Shown here piece after piece: positions 5,279 through 7,787 of a stretch of 7,787 nt of DNA (position 1 is its first letter; every line of letters begins with the position of its first letter). The DNA comes from Polaribacter sp. (GTDB lineage: Bacteria > Bacteroidota > Bacteroidia > Flavobacteriales > Flavobacteriaceae), in the NCBI GenBank assembly GCA_029248845.1, contig JAQWIO010000123.1, positions 1 through 7,787 on the forward strand. Direction: 5' to 3'. Both the position numbers and the translations under genes were made by a program. The notes beneath the pieces are model-generated. The model worked only from the letters and a program-made list of their open reading frames with translations. It ran no database searches and was not told where the DNA came from.

Positions 5279-6511
5279 TTGAATTACTCAGTGCAGCTAA
5301 ATAAAATATTACTAAGACCGTTTTTAGTTTTAGCAGGTTTATTTCCTATTTTACCTTTTGCACTAAAAGGTGCTGCTGTTATTGTCTTTGTTTTGCTCGT
5401 TTTATTTTCTTTAAAAAGAAGAAGTATAGAGATAAATTATCTTTTTTTCTTTAATGCTTTATTGTTTGTTTTGTATTTTATCAGTTTAGTTTATTCGGAT
5501 AACCTCAAAGTAGGAATATTAAAATTAGGAACAATCTCTTCTTTACTTATCTTTCCAATGGGTTTTTTGTTCCTGTCAGCAAATAAGAAGACCATAACCA
5601 ATATTTTGAAACATGAAGGTATTTTGAAGAATACTTTTATAGTATCTTCATTTTTGCTATCAATATTTATTTTCAGTCTCTCATTTAACTATGGTGATTA
5701 TATCAATCAAAAAATAAATATCAATCAATTTGCATCTGATCTTGATAGTGGGTTTTTATGGATGCGAGATCATCCTATTTATTTGTCAATTTACTTATCT
5801 ATTTCACTTTTTTTAATTGTGGATGTTTTTAATCAATCAAAAAGAAAACATCAAATTATTCTGCTATTAATTGCGATCTTTGAGGTAATAGTGATTTTTA
5901 TTTTATCTAGAAAAGGAGTTATTGTATCGTTGTGTTTTTCATTTTTAATCTTCTTTTTAATAATATCTAAAAATAAAAAGAAAACCTTATTATCATTTTT
6001 ATTTTTTATTACAGCAATCGTATTGTTAAGTCAAAATTACTTTTCTGATACAGCAAAAAGATTTAGAGAAGTTTTTGATACAAAAAGCTACAAGAAAGTC
6101 GAAAGCTATTCTTCAACGAGTATTAGATACGGAATATATAAGTGTTCCTTTGATAAAATAAAAGAATCTTGGATTGTTGGTTACGGAATAGGAGATGTGG
6201 TAGATGAACTAAGAAAATGTTATAAAGATAAGTCTGAAGTGCTTTATAAAGGAAATTTCAACTCACATAATCAATATATTGCAGTGATTTTAAGAGTCGG
6301 TATTTTAGGGTTAATTTTGTTTATTATTTCTCTAACACTAAATTTATTTTTTTTTTATAAGAGAAAAGATTACTACGCATTTTCAATTATATTGATGTTT
6401 GCTTTTTTCATGTTAACAGAAAATATTCTCGACAGACAAAATGGAGTGATTTTATTTTCTCTATTTTTAAATTATTTTGTTTTTAGGAATCTTATTATTA
6501 AAAGTGAATGA
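5279..6511 (+). CDS. O-antigen ligase/polymerase family membrane protein (Wzy_C/WaaL-like, second copy)
   Basis: Predicted inner-membrane protein that would transfer or polymerise undecaprenyl-linked glycan in the periplasm. The 410 aa have about ten hydrophobic segments (near 14-44, 54-70, 85-100, 119-136, 167-182, 192-209, 214-230, 237-251, 332-360 and 366-404) and a large polar loop about 252-330. Fold landmarks are SRKG with R211, TSIRYGIY with R283, the WIVGYGIGD turn (298-306), NSHNQY...R.G..GL (328-345) with H330, and TENILDRQNGV (380-390), which is frequent in Bacteroidota O-antigen ligase-like proteins. No ATG is usable: an in-frame stop lies at 5267-5269 and the first internal Met is residue 94, past the first helices. 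The start is therefore TTG 5279, or GTG at 5291. It ends in an ATGA overlap with the glycosyltransferase. Ligase is slightly favoured over polymerase, with low certainty. Confidence 0.85.
   Translation: MNYSVQLNKILLRPFLVLAGLFPILPFALKGAAVIVFVLLVLFSLKRRSIEINYLFFFNALLFVLYFISLVYSDNLKVGILKLGTISSLLIFPMGFLFLSANKKTITNILKHEGILKNTFIVSSFLLSIFIFSLSFNYGDYINQKININQFASDLDSGFLWMRDHPIYLSIYLSISLFLIVDVFNQSKRKHQIILLLIAIFEVIVIFILSRKGVIVSLCFSFLIFFLIISKNKKKTLLSFLFFITAIVLLSQNYFSDTAKRFREVFDTKSYKKVESYSSTSIRYGIYKCSFDKIKESWIVGYGIGDVVDELRKCYKDKSEVLYKGNFNSHNQYIAVILRVGILGLILFIISLTLNLFFFYKRKDYYAFSIILMFAFFMLTENILDRQNGVILFSLFLNYFVFRNLIIKSE
6347..6356 (+). repeat. 10-T homopolymer in the second polymerase/ligase-like gene
   Basis: Ten T bases encode F357-F359 and the first base of Y360, near the C-terminal membrane segments. 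A length change would frameshift and replace the last 50 or so residues, including the TENILDRQNGV motif. Confidence 0.85.
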
Positions 6512-7581
6512 AAAGAATAATACTAATAGGTCCTTTCCCAGAACCCCTCTCAGGTGTATCTATTGCAAATCAAGTAGTAAAAGAGGTTTTGAGTGAAGAT
6601 ACACAGTTCGAAGTGGATTCAATTAATACTTCATACTCAAGATTTGATGAGCAAATTGGGAAGTTCTCTTTTAAAAAGGCTTTTTTCTATTTAACCCTAA
6701 ACTTCAATATTTTTAAAATATTTAAAAACAAAATTATATATATAACTCCAGGGCAAACCTTCTATGGAATTTTAAAATATGGTTTTTTCATCATTTTAGG
6801 TGCTATCTTTAGAAAAGAACTGATAATTCATGTTCATGGAAACTATCTAGGAAAAGAATATAAATCTTTAAATGGGATTAAAAGAATTATATTTTATTTT
6901 CTGGTTTCTAGATTTACAAAAGGAATAGTTTTATCTGAATCATTAAAACAGAATCTTACTCCTTTCTTAGATCAAGGTAGTATTTTCTGTCTACCAAATT
7001 TTGCTCAAGATTTCCTATATACAGAAGATAAGAAGTTAGTTAATGATGAATTAAGAATTTTTTATTTAAGTAACTTAATGAAAGAAAAAGGAATTTTTTG
7101 TTTATTAAAAGCATTAAAAAACTTAGAAAAAAATAATATAATATACAAGGCTAAAATTGCTGGCAATATAGATGAGAAGTTTTCTAAAGAAATTTTACAG
7201 TTATTCAATGAGTTAGAAAACACAGAATATGTTGGTATAGTTAATGGAGATGAAAAAATAAATCTTTTAAAATGGGGAAATATATTTGTTTTACCCACTT
7301 TTTATAAAATGGAAGGTCAGCCAATATCAATATTAGAGGCAATGGCAACAAAAAATTTAGTAGTGACAACCAATCATGCAGGAATTCCGGATGTTTTTAA
7401 AGATAAAGTTAATGGATATTTAGTAAAAAAAAATAGTATTAAAAGCATTCAAGATATATTAACTTATATTGCAACAAATAAAGGTGAGATACAAAAAATA
7501 GCGACATATAATAAAGAGTATTTTTTACATAATTTCACCGTAAATGCCTTCAAGAAAAATCTGATAAAAATTATTAAATAA
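6508..7581 (+). CDS. Glycosyltransferase family 4 (GT-B fold, retaining)
   Basis: Cytoplasmic or membrane-associated enzyme that would add one sugar from a nucleotide-sugar donor to the growing lipid-linked repeat unit. In 357 aa, the N-terminal acceptor domain begins with a strand and PFPEPLSGVS (9-18), the Gly-containing loop typical of GT4; IIHVHGN (106-112) is the usual mid-domain strand. The C-terminal donor domain begins near 182 with FYLSNLMKEKG (185-195), matching the .G.L...KG element, with conserved K194-G195. The E-x7-E motif is EGQPISILE (269-277), followed by AMA...VVTTNHAGIPDVF and NGYLV (302-306). There is no signal peptide; hydrophobic stretches about 86-101 and 127-134 may associate with the membrane. 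Length is normal. It overlaps the upstream gene by 4 nt (ATGA) and the downstream gene by 1 nt (TAATG), which strongly suggests translational coupling. Sugar and linkage cannot be read from sequence. Confidence 0.92.
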   Translation: MKRIILIGPFPEPLSGVSIANQVVKEVLSEDTQFEVDSINTSYSRFDEQIGKFSFKKAFFYLTLNFNIFKIFKNKIIYITPGQTFYGILKYGFFIILGAIFRKELIIHVHGNYLGKEYKSLNGIKRIIFYFLVSRFTKGIVLSESLKQNLTPFLDQGSIFCLPNFAQDFLYTEDKKLVNDELRIFYLSNLMKEKGIFCLLKALKNLEKNNIIYKAKIAGNIDEKFSKEILQLFNELENTEYVGIVNGDEKINLLKWGNIFVLPTFYKMEGQPISILEAMATKNLVVTTNHAGIPDVFKDKVNGYLVKKNSIKSIQDILTYIATNKGEIQKIATYNKEYFLHNFTVNAFKKNLIKIIK

Positions 7582-7787
7582 TGTTGGTTCAAGACTTAAA
7601 TAAGTTTACTCTACCTAAAAACTTTAGAGGCAGGAATGTATTTGTGGTTCAACTTTGGTGGCTTGTACAAGGAACATTCTTTAAAATGTCTCCGCAGTTT
7701 ATGTATGGGTTTAGAAGGTTTTTATTACGCCTTTTTGGTGCAAAGATTGGTAAAAAGGTAATTATTAGACCAACTGTTAGAATAACA
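7581..7787 (+). CDS. wcaF: WcaF-like polysaccharide O-acetyltransferase, N-terminal part (runs off window)
   Basis: Left-handed beta-helix (hexapeptide-repeat) acyltransferase family that transfers an acetyl group, usually from acetyl-CoA, to a sugar of the repeat unit in the cytoplasm. The frame is open from ATG 7581 to the window end (69 residues). The N-terminus is characteristic of the WcaF family: QDLNKFTLPKNFRGRN (4-19), VVQLWWLVQGT.F.MSPQF (22-40), YGFRRFLLRLFGAKIG (42-57), then the start of hexapeptide repeats (KKVIIRPTVRIT). Family members are about 180 aa, so less than half is visible and the CoA- and acceptor-binding repeats are unseen. The start overlaps the glycosyltransferase stop by one base. 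It may provide the acyl group that the upstream secreted SGNH enzyme acts on; that pairing is inference. Confidence 0.88.
   Translation, partial: MLVQDLNKFTLPKNFRGRNVFVVQLWWLVQGTFFKMSPQFMYGFRRFLLRLFGAKIGKKVIIRPTVRIT

Noticed and set aside
7062..7298. 78-aa open frame on the minus strand
   Set aside because: It lies wholly inside the GT4 glycosyltransferase gene, opposite well-conserved donor-domain sequence; its Phe/Ser/Ile-rich translation mirrors the A+T-rich coding strand.
1..7787. CRISPR array, tRNA, rRNA or intact insertion sequence
   Set aside because: No spaced direct repeats, no cloverleaf-like or rRNA-like segment and no transposase-like protein were seen on either strand.

Overview
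The window is the middle of a surface-polysaccharide (O-antigen, capsule or exopolysaccharide) biosynthesis locus, with every recognisable gene on the + strand. It is very A+T-rich, with Lys/Asn/Ile/Phe-heavy proteins, long A and T runs, A-rich sequence rather than a clear Shine-Dalgarno before most starts, and a WcaF-type acetyltransferase of the kind common in such loci. This suggests a low-GC member of the Bacteroidota, probably Flavobacteriia. The assignment rests on composition and gene style only; no rRNA or other phylogenetic marker is present.

Layout: (1) 1-400, the C-terminal part of RfbC/RmlC (dTDP-4-dehydrorhamnose 3,5-epimerase), whose start lies before the window. (2) 401-826, a 426-bp gap with no convincing gene. 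It holds a 12-bp-stem hairpin, a 14-bp perfect palindrome and a 15-codon mini-ORF with an unusually good Shine-Dalgarno sequence. (3) 827-2080, a Wzx-type flippase. (4) 2127-3350, a polysaccharide pyruvyl transferase family protein. (5) 3358-4590, a first Wzy/WaaL-like membrane protein. (6) 4593-5228, a small secreted SGNH/GDSL hydrolase. (7) 5279-6511, a second Wzy/WaaL-like membrane protein. (8) 6508-7581, a GT4 glycosyltransferase. (9) 7581 to the window end, the N-terminus of a WcaF-like acetyltransferase that runs off the edge.

From 827 onward the genes are tightly packed (gaps of 46, 7, 2 and 50 bp, then overlaps of 4 and 1 bp), so they probably form one operon. The inferred pathway is as follows. 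RfbC helps make dTDP-L-rhamnose. The GT4 enzyme and others outside the window build a lipid-linked repeat unit, which the pyruvyl transferase family protein and the WcaF-like enzyme may decorate. Wzx flips it, one Wzy/WaaL-like protein polymerises it and the other may ligate it to an acceptor. The secreted SGNH enzyme, encoded between the two, may add or remove acyl groups outside the cytoplasm.

No wholly novel system is evident. The points most worth a second look are: an in-frame TAG in the SGNH gene followed by what reads like its missing C-terminal helix; two same-length polymerase/ligase-like proteins sharing one Arg/Arg/His pattern, both lacking a usable ATG and apparently starting at TTG; long homopolymer tracts in the flippase (T12) and at the 5' end of the pyruvyl transferase gene (A10) that could allow phase variation; and the structured gap after rfbC.
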